From: Rummeliibacillus sp. POC4
GTDB lineage: Bacteria > Bacillota > Bacilli > Bacillales_A > Planococcaceae
Assembly: GCF_003576525.1 (NCBI RefSeq)
Contig: NZ_QWUA01000025.1
Location: 1-58,116 of the forward strand
DNA: 58,116 nt
Reading direction: 5' to 3'
Under the pieces are notes generated by a model. The model worked only from the letters and a program-made list of their open reading frames with translations. It had not been told where the DNA came from and searched no databases. A program made the position numbers and the translations under genes. This document shows, one piece after another, positions 1 to 8,397 of this stretch (position 1 is its first letter; each line of letters begins with the position of its first letter).

Positions 1-991
<991 letters not shown>

Positions 992-1082
992 TGGTATAGA
1001 AGTACTTGGACCTATAGGAGTACTCCTACAAGTTGTATCTTTTTATTTTCAAAAAGGTTAGAAATCGTTTTGAGTTAACTTT

Positions 1083-1130
1083 GGGTGGAGTATAAATGGA
1101 TTGTTTAGACTCCACCCGTTTTCAATTTTT
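1083..1130 (+). terminator. Rho-independent terminator after the collagen-like gene
   Basis: A perfect 9-bp stem, GGGTGGAGT (1083-1091) with ACTCCACCC (1109-1117), is followed by a T-rich tail. It lies about 90 bases after the stop. A separate 14-bp perfect palindrome, TAGGAGTACTCCTA, is at 1015-1028. Confidence 0.7.
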
Positions 1131-1360
1131 AACGTAATTTATTGTATAAATGACTTTCTTTTACATAAATTGTAGTCTTGAATTGTAATGAGTTTTTTGT
1201 GTTTTTAATATAGATGTATTGAAAATAAGGATCCCGTCCCTATACATACAATTTTAATCGTTATTTACAACGCTGTGAATTACCTCACTAAGTTAGGAGC
1301 CTTTTACTACTTCAATGAATACCATGACTCTACAATGTATTTCAACTTTTTTTAACGTAA

Positions 1361-1468
1361 GACGACTCATCAGTACAGCTAAATACTAAATACTCTTATA
1401 CTCAAGGGGATGCATGTTTGATTGAAACACCTCAAGATTTTCAAAAATGTATAAATGAATTATATTAA
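1361..1468 (+). pseudogene. Possible decayed 3' end of a lost gene
   Basis: Between the collagen-like gene and the convergent SDR gene (992-1608) no complete gene is visible. One stretch from the TAA at 1358-1360 to the TAA at 1466-1468 is open and reads like a protein C-terminus, ending in ETPQDFQKCINELY. It has no start codon with a ribosome binding site. It stops about 20 bases before a strong terminator at 1488-1545, as a real 3' end would. It may be the remnant of a glycosyltransferase or other surface-sugar gene, but I do not recognise the family. It could also be chance. Confidence 0.25.
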
Positions 1469-1487
1469 AAATAAAAAAATTCAAATA

Positions 1488-1545
1488 AAAACCCGAACTA
1501 TTATACGAAATGCTCATTTGAGTTTCGTAGTAGTTCGGGTTTTTT
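1488..1545. terminator. Strong bidirectional terminator
   Basis: A 13-bp perfect stem, AAAACCCGAACTA (1488-1500) with TAGTTCGGGTTTT (1531-1543), is flanked by A and T runs on both sides. It can serve plus-strand transcripts from the left and the minus-strand SDR gene ending at 1609. Confidence 0.85.
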
Positions 1546-1608
1546 CTGATAAATACTTATGTTCAATTTGAATTCATCTTGAATTATATCTAGAGATATA
1601 TAGTATTT

Positions 1609-2469
1609 TTATTTATTAAAATAATGTGGGTACAATATTGGATGAGATTCAATCCACTCTTTCATCTCTATAATCATTTTTTCATAAGTAGGTACTTCAA
1701 AGCTAAAGTCCTTACGTCGATTCATAAGGGTTTTATCTAATTTTACTTTGGATTCAGGTAAAATGGTGACTCTTTCATCTTTAAAATGCTTATTAAATAA
1801 ATTTAATAACTCAAATTTATTGATAATTTCATTATTAACTAAATTATATAATCCTGATAATCCTTCCGTTCCAGCCTTCTCCATTGCTTTTGCTAATGTT
1901 AATGTCGTTACTCCCGTCCAAATCGCCTGGTTATATCCATAAATTGTCCCCTCTTGTTTCATAAACCAATTAAATAATCCAATTCCATCTTCTTTCATAT
2001 CAGGTCCGATAATTGAATTTCTAAAGGTTAAATGTTTTTCATTTTCAATTTCTCCTAAAGCCTTTGTGCGGTCATAAAAGGTTTCACCATCTCGAAGACT
2101 ATCCTCATAATAAGGTGCCTTTTTCCCTGAAAACACACAATCTGTACTCATATGAAACAATCTTTTATTTTCATCTACTTCTAATATTTCAACAATTTTA
2201 TGTGGTAAAAAACTATTGAAAAAGACCGCATTAGCTGGTGCCTGATCACAAGTGTTATTTAAAACTCCGATACAATTAATAACAATATCGTAGTCTGTAT
2301 CTATCAGAAGGGAACGTAAAAATGTATCATTAGTTAACTCTCCATTAATATTTTGCCCAAAGGAAAAGGGACTTCTTGAATAAGTAATGACCTCGTGGCC
2401 TTTTTCAATTAAATACAAAGCAATCGTATGACCTGCCATCCCAGTAGCACCAAGTACTAAGAATTTCAA
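1609..2469 (-). CDS. RmlD-like SDR family nucleotide-sugar reductase
   Basis: This is a 286-residue extended short-chain dehydrogenase/reductase with the N-terminal Rossmann motif GATGMAGH (residues 7-14). It has the RmlD-type layout, including a CVFSG segment and a YDRTK motif carrying the catalytic Tyr and Lys. dTDP-4-dehydrorhamnose reductase and its WbjC/FnlB-type relatives reduce a 4-keto sugar nucleotide. The gene sits four bases downstream of the UDP-GlcNAc dehydratase-like gene, so the likely substrate is that enzyme's 4-keto product. The start is TTG, with GGAAGGGAGAG upstream overlapping the end of the previous gene. The family is secure, the exact sugar product is not: no 2-epimerase gene lies in the window to complete a UDP-FucNAc route. 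Confidence 0.8.
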   Translation of the reverse strand: MKFLVLGATGMAGHTIALYLIEKGHEVITYSRSPFSFGQNINGELTNDTFLRSLLIDTDYDIVINCIGVLNNTCDQAPANAVFFNSFLPHKIVEILEVDENKRLFHMSTDCVFSGKKAPYYEDSLRDGETFYDRTKALGEIENEKHLTFRNSIIGPDMKEDGIGLFNWFMKQEGTIYGYNQAIWTGVTTLTLAKAMEKAGTEGLSGLYNLVNNEIINKFELLNLFNKHFKDERVTILPESKVKLDKTLMNRRKDFSFEVPTYEKMIIEMKEWIESHPILYPHYFNK

Positions 2470-2473
2470 TATT

Positions 2474-3493
2474 CTACTCTCCCTTCCATGATTTTAGTTC
2501 TTCTTGAATCAATGGGAGAGTGAGTAGTTTTTGTTTTATTTCATCAATGGTAAGGATTTTTGTATTGTTGGAGTTATATTCATCACTTAATGTAATTTTA
2601 GGGGAGCCTTGATTGAGATATTTTGCATAATTTAAATCACGGTTGTCAGCGGGGATTCGATAAAAATTGCCCATATCAATTGCCTTTGCTGCTTCTTCTT
2701 TCGTTAATAGTACTTCATAGATTTTTTCCCCATGACGAGTGCCAATTGTATGAATTTTGTTATTTGTACCAAATAATTCGATTAAAGCTTGAGCTAAGTC
2801 CTTAATATAAGAGGATGGTGCTTTTTGCACCATTATGTCACCATTGGATGCATGATGGAATGCATAGATAACTAAGTCTACTGCTTCTTCTAAACTCATC
2901 ATAAAGCGTGTCATTTTGTCATCAGTAATTGTCAGTGGTTTTCCGCTTTTAATTTGATCTATAAATAATGGAATGACCGAACCTCTTGATGCCATTACAT
3001 TCCCATACCGTGTCCCACAGATCAATGTATCATCAGGAACTATTCGTGATTTTGCAATAAACGTTTTTTCCATCATTGCTTTAGAAATCCCCATGGCATT
3101 TACAGGATAAGCGGCCTTGTCGGTAGATAGACAGATGACTTTTTTTACACCTGCTTGAATGGCTGAAGTCAGCATATTATCTGTTCCAAGAATATTTGTT
3201 TTGACAGCCTCTAAAGGGAAAAACTCGCAAGAAGGTACTTGTTTCAATGCTGCAGCATGAAATACAAAATCCACATTGTACATAGCATGACTGATACTAT
3301 TAATGTCCCTGACATCCCCTATAAAGAACTTTAATTTATCATTTTGATATAAAGTCCGCATGTCATCTTGTTTCTTTTCATCCCGCGAAAAAATTCGGAT
3401 TTCTTTAATATCTGTATTTAAAAAACGCTTTAATACTGCATTTCCAAATGATCCAGTGCCGCCAGTTATCAATAATATTTTATCTTTAAACAA
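2474..3493 (-). CDS. UDP-N-acetylglucosamine 4,6-dehydratase-type SDR (CapE/FlaA1-like)
   Basis: This 339-residue protein has the nucleotide-binding motif GGTGSFG (residues 9-15), the GDVRD segment, HAAALKQVP, and MGISK, where Met replaces the usual catalytic Tyr. That replacement is characteristic of the CapE/WbjB/FlaA1/PseB family. These cytosolic enzymes dehydrate UDP-GlcNAc, some with C5 epimerisation, to start biosynthesis of deoxy amino sugars for capsule, O-antigen or protein glycans. The start is TTG with GGAGAG upstream. It is co-directional with the downstream reductase (4-base gap) and follows a GT2 gene by 59 bases, so the three probably form one minus-strand transcript. The family is confident; whether the product is a fucosamine or quinovosamine derivative is unknown. 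Confidence 0.85.
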   Translation of the reverse strand: MFKDKILLITGGTGSFGNAVLKRFLNTDIKEIRIFSRDEKKQDDMRTLYQNDKLKFFIGDVRDINSISHAMYNVDFVFHAAALKQVPSCEFFPLEAVKTNILGTDNMLTSAIQAGVKKVICLSTDKAAYPVNAMGISKAMMEKTFIAKSRIVPDDTLICGTRYGNVMASRGSVIPLFIDQIKSGKPLTITDDKMTRFMMSLEEAVDLVIYAFHHASNGDIMVQKAPSSYIKDLAQALIELFGTNNKIHTIGTRHGEKIYEVLLTKEEAAKAIDMGNFYRIPADNRDLNYAKYLNQGSPKITLSDEYNSNNTKILTIDEIKQKLLTLPLIQEELKSWKGE

Positions 3494-3552
3494 GTTGTAT
3501 TCTCTCCAAACTTTAATGTAGTATAAAATATTAATCGTGCTTGATTAGTGAT

Positions 3553-4155
3553 TTATGATTTTAATCCTCTTTGATATAGATAAAATTCTGAGTTTTCCCT
3601 CGGGTAGTTGTACCAATAGGCGAAGATACCTGTATATTTGCACTTTGGAGACTGGTCGACTAATGTTTTATTGAAATCGTAATCTCCAGCGATATCTTTT
3701 CGATCAGTAAATTTCGCATCCCCTATAAAACTTCTACGAATAATTTTAAATTGCCCACACCAACTGTATCCATCTGTTTCACTCTTCACAAAACGTTGCC
3801 CAATTTTAGTCAACATATTGTAATAGTAAATGTCGTATGTCCCATCTACTTGAGCTAAAACTTCTCGTATTGGAGGTAGATAAATATCGTCACTGTCAAT
3901 AATTGCGATATAATCTCCGCTTGCTTCTTCAATGCATCGATTGTAGGAATAACTTGCGCCTTTATTTGAGAAGTTTTTTAAAATTTTGAGTTGGGGGCAT
4001 GTTAGCTGATACTTTTCTAAAATTTCAACGGTCCGATCTATAGAACCATCATCACATACAATAATTTCATAGGCATATTCTTTTGGAATACTATCTAGCA
4101 TTCGCTTAATCCAAGCTTCGCTATTATACGCAGGGGATAAAAAGCTGAATTTCAA
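3553..4155 (-). CDS. GT2-family glycosyltransferase (copy C of three paralogues)
   Basis: This protein of about 200 residues has the GT-A fold signature: KFSFLSPAYNSE at the N-terminus, IIVCDDGS, and the metal-binding AIIDSDDIYLP. It ends in YWYNYPRENSE followed by a short tail. It is short for a GT2 enzyme, with no extra C-terminal or membrane domain. Two close paralogues lie at 5105-5704 and 5748-6368. The open frame extends to an ATG at 4173, but a TTG at 4155 preceded by GGGGTG aligns exactly with the paralogue start MKFSF, so I chose 4155. It precedes the nucleotide-sugar pair on the same strand. The acceptor is unknown; the nearby collagen-like protein is an inferred candidate. Confidence 0.82.
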   Translation of the reverse strand: MKFSFLSPAYNSEAWIKRMLDSIPKEYAYEIIVCDDGSIDRTVEILEKYQLTCPQLKILKNFSNKGASYSYNRCIEEASGDYIAIIDSDDIYLPPIREVLAQVDGTYDIYYYNMLTKIGQRFVKSETDGYSWCGQFKIIRRSFIGDAKFTDRKDIAGDYDFNKTLVDQSPKCKYTGIFAYWYNYPRENSEFYLYQRGLKS

Positions 4156-4282
4156 ATAAACACCCCATTCCAATGAATTTCTTCTCTAAAATAGTCTAGC
4201 AGTAAAATATTCATAGTTTTATTAATGAAGCTCTATTTAGTATATGAATGGGTGAAAATTTGGTTTGGGTACTATTTATAAA

Positions 4283-4313
4283 AGTTCCATACCGTTTTAA
4301 AAGAAATGGAACT
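4283..4313. promoter_or_regulatory. Inverted repeat in a divergent promoter region
   Basis: A perfect 8-bp inverted repeat, AGTTCCAT (4283-4290) and ATGGAACT (4306-4313), lies between the divergent glycosyltransferase and methyltransferase genes. A weak sigma-A-like pair TTGTAA (4316) / TATGAT (4341), spacing 19, follows. It could be an operator; there is no direct evidence. Confidence 0.35.
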
Positions 4314-4400
4314 ATTTGTAACAATACGCCGATTTCAAAATATGATAAAGAAGATAACCACTTATAATTTTTGGGAATATATCGGAGAGGTTGTGGTGAG

Positions 4401-4925
4401 TTGGATCAAAATTGGCATGAGGATTTAATTGCTTTCCTAGGGGGGCTTATTCGCCCAAAAGTATATGTAGAACTTGGTTTATATCACTGTGATTTATTTA
4501 ATCGCATGATTCCTTATGCGGAAAAACTAATTGGGGTTGACATGAATCCAGCAGCAGGAAATTTTATGCAACAGTCGGAAAAAGTCCATTTTTTTAACGG
4601 TACTACGCAAGAATTTGCACAAGAATTACAAAAAAATCCTTTACAAATTGATCTTTTATTTATAGACGCAGACCATGCAAAAGAAGCGGTGTTACAGGAT
4701 TTTTATGATTATTTTCCTTTCGTCTCACCACATGGTTTAATTTTGTTCCATGATACACACCCAAGGGATAATTGGATGATGCAAAGGGCTCTTTGCGATA
4801 CAGCCTATCAAGCAATTGAAGAATTGTCAAAAGACACAACAGAGTATGAATTAATGACATTACCAGTTAACCCGGGTTTAACACTTTGCAGAAAACGTAA
4901 AAAACAATTATCTTGGCATGAGTAA
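4401..4925 (+). CDS. Class I SAM-dependent methyltransferase (Methyltransf_24-like)
   Basis: The protein is about 174 residues with a Rossmann methyltransferase layout: VELGLYHCDLF as motif I, IGVDMNP carrying the acidic ribose-binding residue, LLFIDADHAKEAVLQD, and GLILFHDTHP near the end. This pattern matches small-molecule or sugar methyltransferases found in glycan clusters. The open frame can start at a TTG at 4371, but the in-frame TTG at 4401 has GGAGAGG ten bases upstream, so I prefer it. It is the only plus-strand gene within the glycosyltransferase island and converges with the GT2 at 5105. It may O-methylate the sugar made or transferred by its neighbours, which is inference. The family is confident, the substrate unknown. 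Confidence 0.75.
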   Translation: MDQNWHEDLIAFLGGLIRPKVYVELGLYHCDLFNRMIPYAEKLIGVDMNPAAGNFMQQSEKVHFFNGTTQEFAQELQKNPLQIDLLFIDADHAKEAVLQDFYDYFPFVSPHGLILFHDTHPRDNWMMQRALCDTAYQAIEELSKDTTEYELMTLPVNPGLTLCRKRKKQLSWHE

Positions 4926-5046
4926 GAATCAGCCGCCGCGGTAAAACATGACTTAATGAAAGTAGTTCGAAGATAGGACGATACGTCCGAAAGTAAGTAG
5001 TTGAACGAATGCGTTTCTATGGCGTATGTCCAACGTAATAAAAACG
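4926..5046. other. Unexplained GC-richer structured block
   Basis: This 120-base stretch after the methyltransferase stop is GC-richer than its surroundings. It holds a GCCGCCGCGG segment near 4932, a hairpin GGACG-ATA-CGTCC (4976-4988), and two related segments near 4979 (GATACGTCC) and 5023 (GCGTATGTCC). No open frame is visible. It could be a relic of a mobile element end or a structured RNA; I do not recognise it. Confidence 0.3.
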
Positions 5047-5092
5047 AAAAAGCTCAAAATTTTTACGATGGTGTAAAAATTTTGAGCTTTTT
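5047..5092. terminator. Bidirectional terminator between convergent genes
   Basis: A 20-bp perfect stem (5047-5066 with 5073-5092) around the 6-base loop GATGGT is flanked by A and T runs. It serves both the methyltransferase and the convergent GT2 gene. Confidence 0.9.
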
Positions 5093-5104
5093 AATAGGAT
5101 TGGA

Positions 5105-5704
5105 TTAACCTGTAAATCCCTTTAAACTTTTAAAGTATAAATCCGACTCTGAGCCTTCTCGAGGATAGTTATACCAATAAGCAAAGATATCTAAATGTTT
5201 GCGAGTTGGATTTTTTGCTAATAAAGAATTATAAAAATCTAAATCAGCACCTGTAGGTTTTTTTGTATATTTTGCATCCCCGATTAAGCTTCTTCGAAAG
5301 ATTTTAAAGTTTCCTGGCCAATCAACTGGACCATGAATATAATAACTTCCTTCTTTTGTTAACATATTATAATAATAAATATCGTATGTCCCATCAATTT
5401 GTTGTAATACGTCAATAATCGTTGGTAGATAGATATCATCACTATCGATAATTGCTACATAATCTCCTGTAACTGCAGCTAAGCAGTCATTATAAGATTC
5501 ACTTGTCCCTTTATTTACTTCATGCTTTAAAATTTGAAGTTGAGGACATGTTTTTTGATAGTTCTCCAAAATTTCTAATGTTCGATCCGTAGAGCCATCA
5601 TCACAAACGATGATTTCGTAAGCATATTCTTTTGGAATACTATCTAGCATCATTTCAATATATCCTTCACTATTATAAGCGGGCGTTACAAAGCTAAACT
5701 TCAT
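5105..5704 (-). CDS. GT2-family glycosyltransferase (copy A)
   Basis: This 199-residue GT-A glycosyltransferase starts MKFSFVTPAYNSE, with IIVCDDGSTDRT and the metal-binding motif AIIDSDDIYLP. Its C-terminal YWYNYPREGSE is shared with the paralogues at 3553 and 5748. The ATG start is preceded by AGAGG. It lies 43 bases downstream of the copy at 5748-6368 and ends just before the shared terminator. Three near-identical-length paralogues in one island suggest sequential addition of several residues to one glycan, or repertoire expansion by duplication. Sugar donor and acceptor cannot be read from the sequence. Confidence 0.85.
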   Translation of the reverse strand: MKFSFVTPAYNSEGYIEMMLDSIPKEYAYEIIVCDDGSTDRTLEILENYQKTCPQLQILKHEVNKGTSESYNDCLAAVTGDYVAIIDSDDIYLPTIIDVLQQIDGTYDIYYYNMLTKEGSYYIHGPVDWPGNFKIFRRSLIGDAKYTKKPTGADLDFYNSLLAKNPTRKHLDIFAYWYNYPREGSESDLYFKSLKGFTG

Positions 5705-5747
5705 AGTAAACCTCTTTTCAAATATACTATTTTAATGCTATAAAACA

Positions 5748-6368
5748 TTATTTTAACCCTCTAAGATGTAAATCTGATTCTGAATTTTCCCTAGGGTAAT
5801 TGTACCAATATGCGAAAATCCCAGTATATTTACATTTAGGACCTTTATTGAGTAACGCCATATTAAAATCAGTATCCCCGGCATATTCTCTTCTCGTTAC
5901 GAATCTAGCATCTCCTATAAATGAGCGGCGAATGATTTTAAATTGACCTGGCCACATATATCCATCGGTAGGCTGTTTAATAAATGCTTGACCATTTTTT
6001 GTTAACATATTGTAATAGTAGATATCATACTCTCCATCGATTTGTTCTAATACATCAACAATGGTTGGTAAATAGATGTCGTCGCTATCAATAATAGCTA
6101 CGTAATCTCCTGTTGCTTCTTCGATTAAACGATTATAACTTTCACTAGCGCCAATATTTTGTTCGTTTTTTAAGACTTTAAGTTGAGGGCATTTTTTCTG
6201 ATAGTCTAATAAAATATTTAGCGTATTATCTGTTGAAGCATCATCACAAATAAGAATTTCATATGCATACTGTTTAGGAATACTGTCTAACAGTCGTTTA
6301 ATCCATTTTTCAGAATTATAAGCAGGTGTTAAAAAACTAAATTTTATTGGAATCACTCCTTTGCACAT
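5748..6368 (-). CDS. GT2-family glycosyltransferase (copy B), unusual start region
   Basis: This is the third GT2 paralogue, with KFSFLTPAYNSE, ILICDDASTDNT, AIIDSDDIYLP and YWYNYPRENSE. The first in-frame ATG (6368) gives the leader MCKGVIP but has no ribosome binding site before it. A strong site, AAAGGAGTGA, lies inside that leader. The codon aligned with the paralogues' start (position 6347) is ATA, about eight bases after AAAGGAG. Translation may therefore begin at ATA, at the ATT (6353) or GTG (6356) just upstream, or at 6368. An ATG-to-ATA change of the original start is the simplest explanation. The enzyme is otherwise intact. Confidence 0.8.
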   Translation of the reverse strand: MCKGVIPIKFSFLTPAYNSEKWIKRLLDSIPKQYAYEILICDDASTDNTLNILLDYQKKCPQLKVLKNEQNIGASESYNRLIEEATGDYVAIIDSDDIYLPTIVDVLEQIDGEYDIYYYNMLTKNGQAFIKQPTDGYMWPGQFKIIRRSFIGDARFVTRREYAGDTDFNMALLNKGPKCKYTGIFAYWYNYPRENSESDLHLRGLK

Positions 6369-6663
6369 TTTGTCTGAAGAAGTCTATAACTCGTAAATCT
6401 CTCCAATATTATATGCACTAATAATTAAAAGGTTAAGGACTCCCATCTAGAAGGTTAAATAGAGAGACGACTCCGACCTTCAGTTCATCAATGTCTGGTG
6501 TGATTTTTAGTGAATTTAGCCGGCACTATCAATATATATTTAGAAATTTATCTAACAATAATTTATATATCCATGGTGTTATAAAATGAGCGATTGTGGT
6601 CAAACTTCTATTGAAACGTGTTAAATAAATTAATGCGTTTTATAAAAAGAGTGGAGGATGGCT

Positions 6664-6849
6664 ATGTCAAATATAAACAATAAGCAAGAAGTAAAGAAAC
6701 AACCGCGTGCAAAAAGTCGTCAGACCAAGGCAAACCATCTAAATGAAGAATTTGGCGCTGAAGCAAACTTTGATGCCAATGACTTCAAAAAAGAAAGGGA
6801 GTTCTCCACTGATGATAAGCCTGTAAGTGAACGCACGGCATGGAATTAG
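6664..6849 (+). CDS. Gamma-type small acid-soluble spore protein-like
   Basis: This 61-residue hydrophilic protein is rich in Lys, Asn, Gln and Glu. It has a KQEVKKQ start and an NEEFGAEANF block resembling the QFGTEFASET repeat of gamma-type SASPs (SspE), which store amino acids in the spore core. Only one such block is present, so the match is partial. The frame opens at an ATG at 6658, but GGAGG ends at 6657, directly against it, so translation should start at the ATG at 6664, six bases further. The gene stands alone with its own terminator. The SASP call is tentative; the protein could be another small spore or stress protein. Confidence 0.55.
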   Translation: MSNINNKQEVKKQPRAKSRQTKANHLNEEFGAEANFDANDFKKEREFSTDDKPVSERTAWN

Positions 6850-6872
6850 TTTATATTTGATATAAACAAATG

Positions 6873-6908
6873 AAAGAAGCTAATGCTTAGTAGCTTAGCT
6901 TCTTTTAT
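6873..6908 (+). terminator. Rho-independent terminator
   Basis: An 11-bp stem, AAAGAAGCTAA (6873-6883) with TTAGCTTCTTT (6895-6905), is followed by Ts, just after the SASP-like gene. Confidence 0.75.
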
Positions 6909-7025
6909 GTACAAAGTACTATTGGTAAAAGAGAAAAGCCTTATGCTAAAAATAAATAAATCTTACTTACTTTAGCAAATACGATAATTAAAGAGGAAAA
7001 TCGGTTAGATAACAATACATAAAAC

Positions 7026-7054
7026 TTGTAAAGTGAATTTAAATTTAGTACAAT
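7026..7054 (+). promoter_or_regulatory. Candidate sigma-A promoter for gpx
   Basis: TTGTAA (7026-7031) and TACAAT (7049-7054) are separated by 17 bases, about 135 bases before the gpx start. The rest of 6909-7189 is AT-rich with no gene seen. Confidence 0.5.
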
Positions 7055-7189
7055 GTACTCACCAGAATGAGTTGTGTGCAATTTAATTTGGCAAAATATT
7101 GGTAGTTGCGTTTAGGTAGAAGTCTCTTAAGCTATTAAAATGTTAGTAAATGAATTCAATCACAAACAAACATAATAAGGAGCAAAACG

Positions 7190-7735
7190 ATGAGTATTTA
7201 TAATTATTTAGTTAAAAAACCTAACGGTGAAATTTTATCAATGGAAACCTATCGAAATAAGGTCCTATTAATAGTCAACACAGCAAGTCATTGCGAATTT
7301 ACATATCAATATGAGGATTTACAAAAGATGTATGAACGCTATGCAGAAAAGGGTTTTAGTGTACTGTCATTTCCATGCAATCAATTCGGTGAACAAAATC
7401 CTGAAGATGGTCAAACTACTGCTAGTCACTGCAAACTTCAATTTGGAGTTACATATCCGGTTTTTGATAAAATCGATGTCAATGGAGATAAAACACATCC
7501 ATTATTCAATTACTTGAAACACGAGGTAGATTGTCCACCATTTACCCGTGAAACACTACAACAAAAGATTTTATACAATGCTATTCAAACGAATTATCCA
7601 GATTATTTAATAGGTCGTAATATTCGTTGGAATTTCACAAAATTTTTAGTAGATCAAAATGGTCGCGTATTACAACGTTTTGAGCCGTATAGTTCATTTT
7701 TAGATATTGAACAAGCAATTGAAGCTATATTGTGA
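7190..7735 (+). CDS. gpx: Glutathione peroxidase-family thiol peroxidase
   Basis: This 181-residue cytosolic protein reduces peroxides; bacterial members of the family usually use thioredoxin. The peroxidatic Cys35 is in NTASHCEFTYQYEDL, where Glu36 replaces the usual Gly. The FPCNQFG motif is at 61-67, the likely resolving Cys81 precedes FGVTYP, and RWNFTKF (Trp147, Asn148) completes the catalytic tetrad. The length is typical. The ATG is preceded by AAGGAG. It is monocistronic, with a candidate promoter at 7026 and a shared terminator downstream. The family is secure; the electron donor is inferred. Confidence 0.92.
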   Translation: MSIYNYLVKKPNGEILSMETYRNKVLLIVNTASHCEFTYQYEDLQKMYERYAEKGFSVLSFPCNQFGEQNPEDGQTTASHCKLQFGVTYPVFDKIDVNGDKTHPLFNYLKHEVDCPPFTRETLQQKILYNAIQTNYPDYLIGRNIRWNFTKFLVDQNGRVLQRFEPYSSFLDIEQAIEAIL

Positions 7736-7802
7736 GAAAGAGATAGTTAATAAAAAATTTAAATCTTACTAAGAATACAGTATCGATGTGAGAGCAGAAT
7801 AG

Positions 7803-7846
7803 AAAGTCAGATGCAATAGGAGACTATTCAATCTGACTTTTTTAAT
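7803..7846. terminator. Bidirectional terminator
   Basis: A long imperfect stem (7803-7819 with 7826-7842, AAAGTCAGAT pairing with ATCTGACTTT) with flanking A and T runs separates gpx from the convergent transporter gene. Confidence 0.8.
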
Positions 7847-7860
7847 CATTAATATATCCT

Positions 7861-8286
7861 CTATTTTCCTTTCAATACTAAAAAGCCGATTAAGATAATG
7901 ATAATACCTACCCCGGTACGCCAATTTGGAACTTCTTTTAGAAATAGGTAACCAATGGCAACGCTCACGAAAATCTCTATTCCTTTAGATGCAATAAGCG
8001 AAAAGGTTAAGTTATCTACAATTTTTGTTAAAAATTTAACTCCATATCCAATCATCATACTCGCAGACAGGAAAAAAGGGAGGACTTTAATGTAGTACCA
8101 CAAAGTGGATAAAAAGTCAGGATCAATATTCTTGTTTTGGTAAGCGTAAATCGCATTTATAATAAATAATCCGCCTAACATCAATAAAAGTGAAAGAATA
8201 ATCATAAATGTTGTTCTCCAATTAGATTTGATTCTATAATTTTGCTCCAGTACAAAAGTTTTTATGCAACGAAAAAAGTTATTCAT
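7861..8286 (-). CDS. Half-size DMT-superfamily transporter (SMR/EamA-like)
   Basis: This 141-residue protein has about four predicted membrane helices (residues about 28-48, 65-82, 90-112 and 120-138), ending GVGIIIILIGFLVLKGK. Four helices and this length fit the small multidrug resistance or half-EamA group, which act as dimers. The Lys-rich N-terminus is longer than usual and no good ribosome binding site precedes the ATG at 8286, so the true start may be internal, for example at Met28. The substrate is unknown. The neighbouring genes do not form an operon with it. Confidence 0.65.
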   Translation of the reverse strand: MNNFFRCIKTFVLEQNYRIKSNWRTTFMIILSLLLMLGGLFIINAIYAYQNKNIDPDFLSTLWYYIKVLPFFLSASMMIGYGVKFLTKIVDNLTFSLIASKGIEIFVSVAIGYLFLKEVPNWRTGVGIIIILIGFLVLKGK

Positions 8287-8337
8287 TTTAAACGAACGAT
8301 AATGATGAAATAGTTGGTAGCATTTTCTGATAAATAA

Positions 8338-8378
8338 TAAAAAGAAGCCTGAATAATATCATCAGACTTCTTTTTTTA
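8338..8378 (-). terminator. Terminator of the purine nucleoside phosphorylase gene
   Basis: A 12-bp stem (8341-8352 with 8362-8373, one G-T pair) is flanked by A and T runs. It lies 20 bases past the minus-strand gene ending at 8398. Confidence 0.8.
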
Positions 8379-8397
8379 ATCTCTAGTCATTCGTAGC

